Shown: piece by piece, positions 1-6,148 of the stretch
Numbering within the stretch: the first letter of the stretch is position 1
Layout of the letters: each line of letters starts with the position of its first letter
NCBI GenBank assembly: GCA_003133005.1
Contig: PKZI01000210.1
Span: forward strand, 1 to 7,316
Direction: 5' to 3'
DNA from: Acidimicrobiaceae bacterium
GTDB lineage: Bacteria > Actinomycetota > Acidimicrobiia > Acidimicrobiales > RAAP-2
Length of the DNA stretch: 7,316 bases
The notes under the pieces: generated by a model
Told to the model about the DNA's origin: nothing
Seen by the model: only the letters and a program-made list of their open reading frames with translations
The model's database searches: none
Made by a program: the position numbers and the translations under genes

Positions 1-293
1 CCCTTGGGCTTGGCGCCCACGAGGCGAGCGACGACCTCACCGTTTTTGAACAGCAACAGAGTGGGAATGCTCATGACGGAGAATTTGGTGGCGGTGGCGA
101 TGTTGACGTCGACGTCGAGTTTGCCGATCGAGAACTTCTCGGACTGCTCAACGGCGAGTTCTTCGAGAATCGGGGCGATCATCTTGCACGGGCCACACCA
201 CTCGGCCCAGAAGTCAATAAGAATAGGCTTTTCGGACGCGCCGACGACCTCGTCAAACGTCGCGTCGGTGAGGGTGGTGATCTGGTTACTCAT
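1..293 (-). CDS. trxA: Thioredoxin, 3' end cut off by the window
   Basis: Cytoplasmic thiol-disulfide oxidoreductase that reduces target protein disulfides and is itself recharged by thioredoxin reductase, encoded just upstream. The first 97 codons are present. Reading from ATG at 293, the protein has [11 protein letters not shown] around residues 27-37 with the classic WCGPC redox site at 32-36, and the cis-proline loop SIPT at 75-78, followed by the usual LLLFKNGE strand. The family is normally about 105-110 residues, so only the last helix, roughly ten residues, lies beyond the left edge. The start is fixed by a strong GGAGGT four bases upstream. The gene follows trxB after a 60-bp gap on the same strand and is probably co-transcribed with it. 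All the landmark residues are intact. Identification is firm; whether this is the main thioredoxin or one of several paralogues cannot be told from here. Confidence 0.97.
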   Translation of the reverse strand, partial: MSNQITTLTDATFDEVVGASEKPILIDFWAEWCGPCKMIAPILEELAVEQSEKFSIGKLDVDVNIATATKFSVMSIPTLLLFKNGEVVARLVGAKPK

Positions 294-297
294 AACT

Positions 298-303
298 ACC
301 TCC
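298..303 (-). promoter_or_regulatory. Shine-Dalgarno sequence of trxA
   Basis: On the minus strand the sequence reads GGAGGT, followed by AGTT and ATG. It is the strongest ribosome binding site in the window. It settles the trxA start and suggests independent, efficient translation of thioredoxin even if the message is shared with trxB. Confidence 0.85.
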
Positions 304-353
304 AAAGGGCGTCACCGTCGTGACGTCGCACGTTTCACACTAGCGGTCGAGCA

Positions 354-1307
354 CTACATTCCTAGCGTCTCGAGCCAGCGCTCCGCGTCGATGGCGGCGA
401 TGCAGCCCGATCCCGCGGACGAGACCGCTTGGCGATAGACGTGGTCTTGGACGTCGCCAGCGGCAAAGAGTCCTTCAATGGAAGTAAAACTCCCTGGACC
501 AGTACGCACGTAGCCATTTTCCACGAGCTCGAGTTGGTCGGTCACGAGTGTGGTGTTGGGAACATGACCTATCGCCACGAAGACGCCGGTCACGTCGAGG
601 ACGCGTTCGTCGCCCGTCAGTGTGTCAAAGACCCGCAGACCCGTGACGTGGTCCTCGCCGAGCACCTCACGGACTTGCGTATTCCACGCGAAACGAATCT
701 TCTCGTTCGAAAAGGCGCGTTGCTGCATGATCTTTGAGGCGCGCAACGAATCTCGCCGATGCACGATGGTGACGCTGGTGGCGAATCGCGTAAGAAACGT
801 GGCCTCTTCGATGGCCGAGTCGCCGCCACCAATGACGGCAATGTCCTGACCTCGAAAGAAAAACCCGTCGCAAGTGGCGCACGTCGAGAGTCCGTGACTG
901 AGGAGTCGGTCCTCACCCGGCACGCCCATCATGAGCGAACGCGCACCAGTGGCGAGAATCACCGCGTCGGCGCTGATGCTCGGCTCCTCATCGTCGGTGA
1001 GCCACGCGCGAAAGGGTCGTTGGGTCGCGTCAAGGCGCTGCACCTTCGTCACGCGAAGGTCGGCCCCAAAGCGCTCGGCCTGCGCCCTCATATTTGCCAT
1101 TAGTTCGGGGCCGGTGATCCCCTGGGGAAACCCGGGAAAGTTCTCTATGTCGGTGGTCAACATGAGTTGGCCACCGGGTTGGTCAGTAGTGGACGACGGC
1201 TCGCCCTCGATCACGATGGGTTGAAGCTGGGCGCGGGCGCTGTAGATGGCGGCCGTGAGACCAGCGGGTCCCGAACCAATAATGAGAACACGCGTGTGTT
1301 CGGACAT
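354..1307 (-). CDS. trxB: Thioredoxin-disulfide reductase
   Basis: NADPH-dependent flavoprotein of the low-molecular-weight type that reduces thioredoxin in the cytoplasm. The 317-residue product matches the usual length of about 310-330. It has the FAD-binding GSGPAG at 11-16, the GGQL segment at 45-48, an ATGA strand end near 119-122, the redox-active CATC disulfide at 143-146, the NADPH-binding GGGDSAIEE at 160-168 with the phosphate-contacting HRRD at 183-186, and the C-terminal FAD motif AAGDV at 282-286 followed by RQA at 292-294. I chose ATG at 1307 because the alpha/beta FAD domain begins immediately after it and AGGGAAG lies five bases upstream. The open frame continues to 1400, but that extension is the out-of-frame 3' end of the upstream gene. 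The gene starts two bases after the stop of the membrane protein gene, so translation is probably coupled, and it precedes trxA. All catalytic residues are present. Confidence 0.97.
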   Translation of the reverse strand: MSEHTRVLIIGSGPAGLTAAIYSARAQLQPIVIEGEPSSTTDQPGGQLMLTTDIENFPGFPQGITGPELMANMRAQAERFGADLRVTKVQRLDATQRPFRAWLTDDEEPSISADAVILATGARSLMMGVPGEDRLLSHGLSTCATCDGFFFRGQDIAVIGGGDSAIEEATFLTRFATSVTIVHRRDSLRASKIMQQRAFSNEKIRFAWNTQVREVLGEDHVTGLRVFDTLTGDERVLDVTGVFVAIGHVPNTTLVTDQLELVENGYVRTGPGSFTSIEGLFAAGDVQDHVYRQAVSSAGSGCIAAIDAERWLETLGM

Positions 1308-1309
1308 GC

Positions 1310-1627
1310 TTACTTCCCTACGTTCTCCGGGCGCCGATAACGCCATATGAAGAGGCCCGCCGCGACGAAGACGGCACCGATGCAGACGTAGGTGAGCCAC
1401 TGGTGGCTCGCAAAAACGTAAACGTCAAAGAACCGCACGACCCCTATGACGAGGGCCACCGCGAGCACGATCGCCATAAGCAACAAGATGGAGCCAAACG
1501 CCACCGCTCGTCCCGCAATGAAGATAGGACGAAGAACTCGGTCGTGGACGGTGTCCATCACGTGGTCCAGTTGGCCAAATACCTTGTCGACGACGTCGGG
1601 CTCTCGCTGCTCTTTTTGATCACTCAC
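1310..1627 (-). CDS. Small two-helix membrane protein of unknown function
   Basis: I do not recognise this 105-residue protein. About 40 polar, partly amphipathic residues (rich in D, E, Q, H and R) are followed by a hydrophobic helix at about 41-64, a short aromatic link ([13 protein letters not shown]), a second helix at about 78-95, and a basic tail, [10 protein letters not shown]. The pattern fits an inner-membrane hairpin protein with both ends in the cytoplasm. Holin-like and other small actinobacterial membrane families share this architecture, but I see no specific signature. The start is GTG at 1627. No Shine-Dalgarno sequence precedes it; TAAGTT ends six bases upstream, so the mRNA may be leaderless. 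The stop lies two bases before the trxB ATG, which argues for co-translation with thioredoxin reductase and for the gene being real. The antisense frame over the same bases looks like a shadow. Coding call fairly sure; function unknown. Confidence 0.8.
   Translation of the reverse strand: MSDQKEQREPDVVDKVFGQLDHVMDTVHDRVLRPIFIAGRAVAFGSILLLMAIVLAVALVIGVVRFFDVYVFASHQWLTYVCIGAVFVAAGLFIWRYRRPENVGK
1313..1319 (-). promoter_or_regulatory. Shine-Dalgarno-like sequence of trxB
   Basis: AGGGAAG on the minus strand, five bases before the trxB ATG. It overlaps the last codons of the upstream membrane protein gene, whose TAA ends two bases before the ATG. It supports 1307 as the start in place of the longer open frame, and suggests re-initiation by ribosomes leaving the upstream gene. 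Confidence 0.6.
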
Positions 1628-1633
1628 GCTACG

Positions 1634-1639
1634 AACTTA
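1634..1639 (-). promoter_or_regulatory. Candidate -10 box of a leaderless promoter for the membrane protein-trxB-trxA unit
   Basis: TAAGTT on the minus strand fits the TANNNT -10 pattern and ends six bases before the GTG at 1627, so transcription would begin at or next to the start codon. No Shine-Dalgarno sequence is present and no convincing -35 box is seen at 16-18 bases upstream. The call rests on spacing and the absence of a ribosome site, so it is moderate at best. If real, it would separate the thioredoxin genes from the murJ-degV transcript. Confidence 0.4.
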
Positions 1640-1671
1640 GTGTGTGCAGAAGAGAATTCCTTCAGTATCCT

Positions 1672-1690
1672 TTGAGGGCTTAGCCCTCAA
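1672..1690 (-). terminator. Hairpin on the degV stop codon, possible terminator
   Basis: A perfect 8-bp inverted repeat, TTGAGGGC and GCCCTCAA, flanks a 3-base loop. Read on the minus strand the loop is TAA, the degV stop codon. The position at the end of degV and before a new start region suggests transcription termination or 3'-end protection. No T-run follows on either strand, so it is not a textbook Rho-independent terminator; tail-less hairpins are proposed to act as terminators in some actinobacteria. The last coding residues, I-E-G, lie in the 5' arm. Confidence 0.45.
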
Positions 1691-2519
1691 TCCAACACAG
1701 CGCGATGATGCCGGGCCCTCCATGCGTACCGACGACGGGTCCCATGTCGGTAACGATGAGTGGGAACTCGGTCGAGATGCCGGTGATGAGTGCCTCGAGG
1801 TGTTGTACTTCGGGTGAGTCGCCGTGCACCAGCGCGAGGCGACGAAGTGGTTGGTGCGACTTCGCGACGTCCGCGATCACCGCGAGGGCCCGGGCCTTCG
1901 TGCGCTGACGGCCCGCCTCGGCGACGATGCCGTCCTTTAGTTCGAGCAATGGTTTGATGGAGAGCACTTGGCCGAGGAGCGCTCGCGCTCCACCAATTCG
2001 CCCGCCCTTGACGAGATGCTCCAGGGTGTCGAGCATTGCGACGACGCCCACTTTGGGAATTAACGCCACCGCTCGATCGCTCAGTTCTTCGAGCGACGCA
2101 CCCGTCGCCGCCAACTCGGCGAGTTCAATGCAGAGCAGTCCCTGGCCCATCGAGACCGCGCGAGTGTCGATGACGCGAACTGCGATACCTGGGGCGACGG
2201 CCTCGGCAGCGAGCGTCGCGGACTGGTGTGTCGCAGAGAGGCCGGCAGAAATCGTGAGTACCAACACTCCGTCGCACCCGTCAGCCTTCGCCTTCTCGTA
2301 GGCCGATTGAAACGCACCGGGGGACGGCGCGGAGGTCTCGGGCAACGTTTTGGACGCTTTGCACTTGGCCCAAAAAGCCGTCGGTGTGAGATCGACGCGG
2401 TCGACGAACTCCTCGTCGCCAAAGCGGATGGTCAGCGAGACGACGTCGATCTCGAGACGGCGGACGACGTCCTCTGGTATGTCACACGCACTGTCCGTCA
2501 AAATTCGAATTCGACCCAC
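1680..2519 (-). CDS. DegV family fatty-acid-binding protein
   Basis: DegV/FakB-type proteins bind a single fatty acid in a deep pocket. In Firmicutes they present it to the kinase FakA to make acyl-phosphate for phospholipid synthesis. The 279-residue product has the usual length and the family landmarks: N-terminal TDSACD at 8-13, TSAPSPG at 62-68 (the fatty-acid carboxylate loop, usually TSQPS), ISAGLSATHQSA at 90-101, DTRAVSMGQG at 118-127, LVKGGRI at 169-175, SIKPLL after it, and a C-terminal GPVVGTHGGPG. The start is GTG at 2519, preceded by AGGGGG that overlaps the murJ stop codon; the gap to murJ is eight bases, so the two genes are almost certainly one transcript. No FakA-like kinase is encoded in the window, so the partner is unknown. 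The family is sure; which lipid it carries, and why it sits behind a lipid II flippase, is not shown by the sequence. Confidence 0.94.
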   Translation of the reverse strand: MGRIRILTDSACDIPEDVVRRLEIDVVSLTIRFGDEEFVDRVDLTPTAFWAKCKASKTLPETSAPSPGAFQSAYEKAKADGCDGVLVLTISAGLSATHQSATLAAEAVAPGIAVRVIDTRAVSMGQGLLCIELAELAATGASLEELSDRAVALIPKVGVVAMLDTLEHLVKGGRIGGARALLGQVLSIKPLLELKDGIVAEAGRQRTKARALAVIADVAKSHQPLRRLALVHGDSPEVQHLEALITGISTEFPLIVTDMGPVVGTHGGPGIIALCWIEG

Positions 2520-2523
2520 GATT

Positions 2524-2529
2524 CCCCCT
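2524..2529 (-). promoter_or_regulatory. Shine-Dalgarno sequence of degV overlapping the murJ stop
   Basis: AGGGGG on the minus strand, four bases before the GTG at 2519. Its first two bases are the last two of the murJ TAG stop. It decides the GTG start, since no ATG is available nearby, and it suggests that ribosomes finishing murJ affect degV initiation. Confidence 0.6.
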
Positions 2530-4132
2530 AGAACCCCTTAAGCCTCGCATTTTTCTGACCTCGACGCGAAAGGCTCGAATGCGAGACCAGCACGACCGTG
2601 GCGTACGCGCCAAGGCCGAACGCGAGCGAAAGCAAAAGTCGGGCGATTAAACGGATGCCGTGGTCCCACGAGGGCGCGGAGTAAACGAGGGCCATCACCA
2701 CTGCCGCCACCAGTGACGCTCGAAGGCTTCGTCGCACGTGAATTGACCAAATCGTCGAAACGATGTTGACGTGATGGCGCGCGAGAGCAAAGACTGCGAC
2801 AAAGGCGGCGAGAGTGTAGGCAATCGACACGCTCGCGGTGAGACCGGCGAGTGAATGGCGACCCAGCGTGATGCACAATGCGACGGTGAGTCCGTTTTGG
2901 AGGACGTAGAGGTAAAAGACTTCGCGCGCACGCTGCATTGCCTGAAGTCCGCGTACACAGAGTTGAAAGACCGTGAAGCCGGGCAGACCTGCTGCCAGAA
3001 TCGCGAGGACCGTTCCCGCGGAGAGGCGGTGGGTGGCGCGTACGTGATTCAAAAGTATTCCGACGATGGGCTGTGCCAATATCACCAGCACGAGAGTGCA
3101 GGGGATAATGATGACGAGCGACTGGCGAAGTCCGAAGCGCAACCGTTCGCTGAGTGCGGCGTAGTCCTTCGCGGTCGCCAATCTGGCGAGTTGGGGCGTG
3201 AGCGAACCGAGCACCGACACGACCACGACCGCGTACGGCATCTGCATGAATGACCAGCCATAGGTATAGGCGCTGACCGGACCATTGCCTCCAATTCCGA
3301 ACGCGTAGGCGAGCACCACGTACAGCGAAAGTTGATTGGTGAGCACGACGAGGAGAGTCCAGCTGCCCAGGCGAGAGACCGCGCGCACGGCGGGATCTCC
3401 GCGCGTGAATCGAAAAGAGAGTCGCCAAAGGTCGCTTCGCGCGAGTGAAGGGAGAAGACAGAGGAACTGTACCGCGACGCCCAGCGTCGTCCCGAGTCCG
3501 AGCCACATGAGGTCGTGTGAACCCTGCAGTGCGCTGAGTGTTGGTGTGGGATCGACGACGTGAAACCAGACGAGCACTCCAATACACACGAAATTGTTGA
3601 CCACTGGTACCCATGCCGGCGCGCCGAAGCGGTGTCGCACGTTGAGCAGGGCGGTGGCAATCCCAATGACGCCATAAAAGAAAATCTGGGGTACGAACCA
3701 GCGCAACAGAGATGTCGCGACGAGACGCTGTTCATGCAACGTCGCAAGAGAACGCTGCGTCGATGGATGTTGCAGGAAAGTGAAGCCGTCGATGATCCAC
3801 GGTGCGGCAAGCCACGCAAGTCCACAGGCGAGTACGAGCACGACGAGCGCACTGGTAATGACGCTTGAAATCGACCTCCACGCCTTGCGTTCGCCGTCGA
3901 GCGCCAGTCGTTCGACGAAGACCGGGATAAAGGTTGCTGAGGCGATGCCGCCGAGCACGAGGTCGAACAACATATTCGGGATGGTGTTGGCGAGGTTGAA
4001 CGAGTCTGCGATGGGTGAAAAGCCGAGTACCCACGCCAGCACGAGCACGCGCAACAGACCGGTGAGACGTGAGACCAGCGTGCCGCCAGCCATCGACAGT
4101 GCGCGTGAACTGTGCGACGAAGATTCACTCAT
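2528..4132 (-). CDS. murJ: Lipid II flippase MurJ
   Basis: Polytopic membrane protein of the MOP superfamily that flips the peptidoglycan precursor lipid II from the inner to the outer face of the cytoplasmic membrane. The 534-residue product shows about 14 hydrophobic segments by eye, matching MurJ. The N-terminus carries GTLVSRLTGLLR at 17-28 (with the conserved SR and the second Arg), then DSFNLANTIPN at 43-53 and LVLGGIASATFIP at 58-70, an LGG variant typical of actinobacterial MurJ. Further in, the conserved MPYAVVVVSVLGSLTPQLA segment is present. I chose ATG at 4132 because it forms an ATGA overlap with the stop of the upstream gene; a longer frame from TTG at 4180 is less likely. A weak AAAAGGG lies 11 bases upstream, so translation is probably coupled. 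The mycobacterial homologue has a long cytoplasmic pseudokinase extension after the membrane domain; it is absent here, and the protein ends in a short basic tail (RRGQKNARLKGF). Confidence 0.95.
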   Translation of the reverse strand: MSESSSHSSRALSMAGGTLVSRLTGLLRVLVLAWVLGFSPIADSFNLANTIPNMLFDLVLGGIASATFIPVFVERLALDGERKAWRSISSVITSALVVLVLACGLAWLAAPWIIDGFTFLQHPSTQRSLATLHEQRLVATSLLRWFVPQIFFYGVIGIATALLNVRHRFGAPAWVPVVNNFVCIGVLVWFHVVDPTPTLSALQGSHDLMWLGLGTTLGVAVQFLCLLPSLARSDLWRLSFRFTRGDPAVRAVSRLGSWTLLVVLTNQLSLYVVLAYAFGIGGNGPVSAYTYGWSFMQMPYAVVVVSVLGSLTPQLARLATAKDYAALSERLRFGLRQSLVIIIPCTLVLVILAQPIVGILLNHVRATHRLSAGTVLAILAAGLPGFTVFQLCVRGLQAMQRAREVFYLYVLQNGLTVALCITLGRHSLAGLTASVSIAYTLAAFVAVFALARHHVNIVSTIWSIHVRRSLRASLVAAVVMALVYSAPSWDHGIRLIARLLLSLAFGLGAYATVVLVSHSSLSRRGQKNARLKGF

Positions 4133-6087
4133 CGTGCGTGACGCCCTTTTGACGTGCGACGGTAGGTGCGTATCCACCAAACGGCGAGAACGAGTAGCGA
4201 CGCGAAGGTGAGGAGATAGCCCACCACCGAATTTCCCGCGATTCGGACTTGAATGGCAGTGCGAGCGAGAACGAGTTGATCGTTGGGTGTCGTCACGACA
4301 ATCTGGAGTGTCAAGTCAGTGCCGTGCGGACTGGATGTTGAGAATTGCAACGACTTCGTCGACGCGTCCAGCGTCACAACTTGACTGTTGCCCTTTGGGA
4401 AGCGAAGACGATCGGTGACGAGGTGCACCACCGCGGTCACCGCGTACTTCGACTTGCTGAGGATCGTAACGGGCAGCGAAGTACCTGATCCGGCCAGGGT
4501 AATCGCACTCGGATCGACTGAAATGTTACTCAGTTGATTGTTGAGTGTCGTGTCGGCGGCGCTAACGGCGTCTTGACGTTGCTGAGGACTACCCGTTATC
4601 TCCGCCTGTGCGACCGCTGTACTGAGTGTATTGGCGACGGTCGTTGACGCAATGGCCTGATTGAACGAATTGATTTGGCCAATCACTTCGAGAAGTGAAC
4701 TCACATTCAGCGCCGACCACGTCGAGACGACGGGGTTGACGAGTACTCGCGTGCTTGGAGCACCGTCGGCGCCAACGAGTGACGAACTAAACGATGGCGT
4801 GAGGCTCGAGGCGACAATGAACGGGTTCGTTTTAATCGCGCCGAGCAGGTCGTTAATGAAAGCGGCGGTGGTTCGAGCGGGCGATATCTCGACGGTCACC
4901 GATCGAGTCTGAGGGGCGTTGGGCGCTTCAAAATGTAGAAACGCAAGAGTGTCTATCGTTAAAACTGCGCGGCGGCCCGCGTTGATCGCGCGGTCGTTGA
5001 TGAGTTCATTCAGCGGACCGTCGGTTGCGAGGATGCTCATTGAAGAGCTCGTGGAGACGCGAAATGGCGCACCCCATTCGAGCGTGGACGACGGGGCACT
5101 GGCGAGCGAGGATTCGGGTAGTACGACGTCACTGACGTGAACTGCTGCAAGTGCAGATAACTCTGACGACGTGACATCGCCATGAAGAACAACGGGGCTG
5201 TCCGCGTAACGTCCGGTGACTTGACGCAGGATGGTTGTCGAGAGAGCGAGCTGCTGGTTCACTTGCGTACCCAGACCATTAGCAACGAGACCCGCGAAGT
5301 CGATGTTGCTCGGTGGCGCCGAAACGGCGCGGTGGAGCGGACTCGCGAGAAGTTTTTCGTACGCATCACGAAATACGACGTCATCGCGGATCGATGACGA
5401 CTGGAGTGCGCTGAGAACTCGGTAATCGGCCGTGATCGTAAGCGGTGTCTGAGTGAATCGAGCAAGCGCGTTGAGAACGGCGGTGGCTGATCTGAGATGA
5501 TCGAGTGAGGGTGGTTCTACGTCCGCTATGAGGTTGACGCGCAGGGGACGAAGAACAGCGCCCGATTGGATGCTCAGCAATGACCAAGTGGTTTGGGTCC
5601 TGTCACTGGTGGTTACTGAGTAGCTAATTGGATAGACGCCGTCGCAGCCCTGAGCGCTGCACCTCACGTGAAGTTGGGCTCTACGGCTTTCGCAGTTCGA
5701 ACTCTTTCCAGTCGCGGTTGTCGTGATGACGTCAATGCTGAACGTCGCGCGACCGTGACTGACGCAGGTGAGTGAAAAGTTGCCCGTGGTCGCAATTGAC
5801 GGTGTTGTTTCACCCGTACCACTGATGATGGGAGCAAGTTGGGAACGAGCGACGACGTGCGGATAGAGCGACACTTGGACGGTCGTTGCGGTTCCGTTTC
5901 CGTTGAAGTTGAGTGAAGCGCTGAATCGACCAGAACCTTGTGCGGAAAGAAGGGCTATCGCACTTTGGTGTTCCAAGGTAAAGACGGGCGTCGTTTCAGC
6001 GTGCGCGGCCGACGGCCACGTCACCGTTGCGAGGCTGAGGAGTACGACGCTAAGCGCCCGCCACCAGGTCGAAAATCGGTGGAACAT
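4129..6087 (-). CDS. DUF6049-like secreted, C-terminally membrane-anchored protein
   Basis: Likely counterpart of mycobacterial Rv3909, judged by its position next to murJ, its size and its architecture; biochemical function unknown. From ATG at 6087 the protein has 652 residues. A signal peptide (basic FHRFSTWWR, hydrophobic core, AHA before a cut near 30/31) leads to a large Ser/Thr-rich extracellular region and one helix at about 620-639, followed by a basic tail (RTYRRTSKGRHAR), so most of it faces outside. The N-terminal part is beta-rich and has four cysteines at 108, 132, 143 and 148, possibly disulfide-bonded, followed by GVYPISY, a motif I associate with this family. The middle alternates predicted strands and helices, as in sugar-processing barrel folds, but I see no catalytic motif. 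The stop overlaps the murJ start (ATGA), arguing for a shared envelope role. A GTG at 6114 would add nine residues, but promoter position favours 6087. Confidence 0.8.
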   Translation of the reverse strand: MFHRFSTWWRALSVVLLSLATVTWPSAAHAETTPVFTLEHQSAIALLSAQGSGRFSASLNFNGNGTATTVQVSLYPHVVARSQLAPIISGTGETTPSIATTGNFSLTCVSHGRATFSIDVITTTATGKSSNCESRRAQLHVRCSAQGCDGVYPISYSVTTSDRTQTTWSLLSIQSGAVLRPLRVNLIADVEPPSLDHLRSATAVLNALARFTQTPLTITADYRVLSALQSSSIRDDVVFRDAYEKLLASPLHRAVSAPPSNIDFAGLVANGLGTQVNQQLALSTTILRQVTGRYADSPVVLHGDVTSSELSALAAVHVSDVVLPESSLASAPSSTLEWGAPFRVSTSSSMSILATDGPLNELINDRAINAGRRAVLTIDTLAFLHFEAPNAPQTRSVTVEISPARTTAAFINDLLGAIKTNPFIVASSLTPSFSSSLVGADGAPSTRVLVNPVVSTWSALNVSSLLEVIGQINSFNQAIASTTVANTLSTAVAQAEITGSPQQRQDAVSAADTTLNNQLSNISVDPSAITLAGSGTSLPVTILSKSKYAVTAVVHLVTDRLRFPKGNSQVVTLDASTKSLQFSTSSPHGTDLTLQIVVTTPNDQLVLARTAIQVRIAGNSVVGYLLTFASLLVLAVWWIRTYRRTSKGRHAR

Positions 6088-6095
6088 GCTGGTAC

Positions 6096-6124
6096 AGGCT
6101 ACCTTCGGTTCCACGCGATGTCGG
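6096..6124 (-). promoter_or_regulatory. Promoter of the DUF6049-murJ-degV operon
   Basis: On the minus strand CCGACA (6119-6124, four of six matches to TTGACA) is followed by a 17-base spacer and TAGCCT (6096-6101, a TANNNT -10 box). The -10 box ends eight bases before ATG 6087, so transcription should start at or within a base or two of the A of that ATG, giving a leaderless message. This agrees with the lack of a Shine-Dalgarno sequence at normal spacing, and it puts the alternative GTG at 6114 upstream of the transcript. Confidence 0.6.
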
Positions 6125-6133
6125 TCGTCCCGC

Positions 6134-6139
6134 TACCCT
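6134..6139 (+). promoter_or_regulatory. Candidate -10 box of the cca gene
   Basis: TACCCT fits TANNNT and ends nine bases before the cca ATG, so transcription would start within about three bases of the start codon. No Shine-Dalgarno sequence precedes the ATG, consistent with a leaderless or near-leaderless mRNA. I find no good -35 element at 16-18 bases, so the call is tentative. Confidence 0.35.
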
Positions 6140-6148
6140 TCAATCGCA

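Noticed and set aside
310..325. Inverted repeat CGTCAC-CGTC-GTGACG between trxB and trxA
   Set aside because: A six-base stem in GC-rich DNA is expected by chance, there is no T-run, and termination here would cut off trxA. It could be a small operator or RNA hairpin, but nothing else supports that.
1308..1400. Longer N-terminus for trxB starting at 1400
   Set aside because: The added 31 residues are Arg/His-rich and unlike any TrxB, they overlap the upstream membrane protein gene out of frame, and ATG 1307 has its own ribosome site directly before the FAD fold.
1403..1675. A 90-codon plus-strand open frame opposite the small membrane protein gene
   Set aside because: The translation is highly charged and featureless, as expected from the antisense of membrane-helix codons, and the minus-strand gene fits the operon.
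2538..3614. A 358-codon open frame on the minus strand inside murJ
   Set aside because: It lies in another frame of the same strand as murJ, its translation is Arg- and Ser-rich without domains, and the murJ frame carries clear membrane segments and motifs. A second long frame at 3082-4128 is rejected for the same reason.
4133..4180. Longer murJ starting at TTG 4180
   Set aside because: It would overlap the upstream gene by about 50 bases and begin with TTG, while ATG 4132 makes the common ATGA overlap and precedes the conserved N-terminal helix at normal distance.
5312..5328. Short inverted repeat around GGCGCCGAAACGGCGC
   Set aside because: It lies inside the DUF6049 coding sequence, has a five-base stem, and is probably chance in this base composition.
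6107..6112. GGAACC upstream of the DUF6049 gene, resembling an ECF sigma factor (SigM-type) -35 box
   Set aside because: The matching CGTC-like -10 is not found 16-17 bases downstream; the sequence there reads CAGC.
6088..6114. Upstream GTG start for the DUF6049-like protein
   Set aside because: It adds a stretch with a cysteine ahead of a normal signal peptide, has no ribosome site, and lies upstream of the predicted transcription start.
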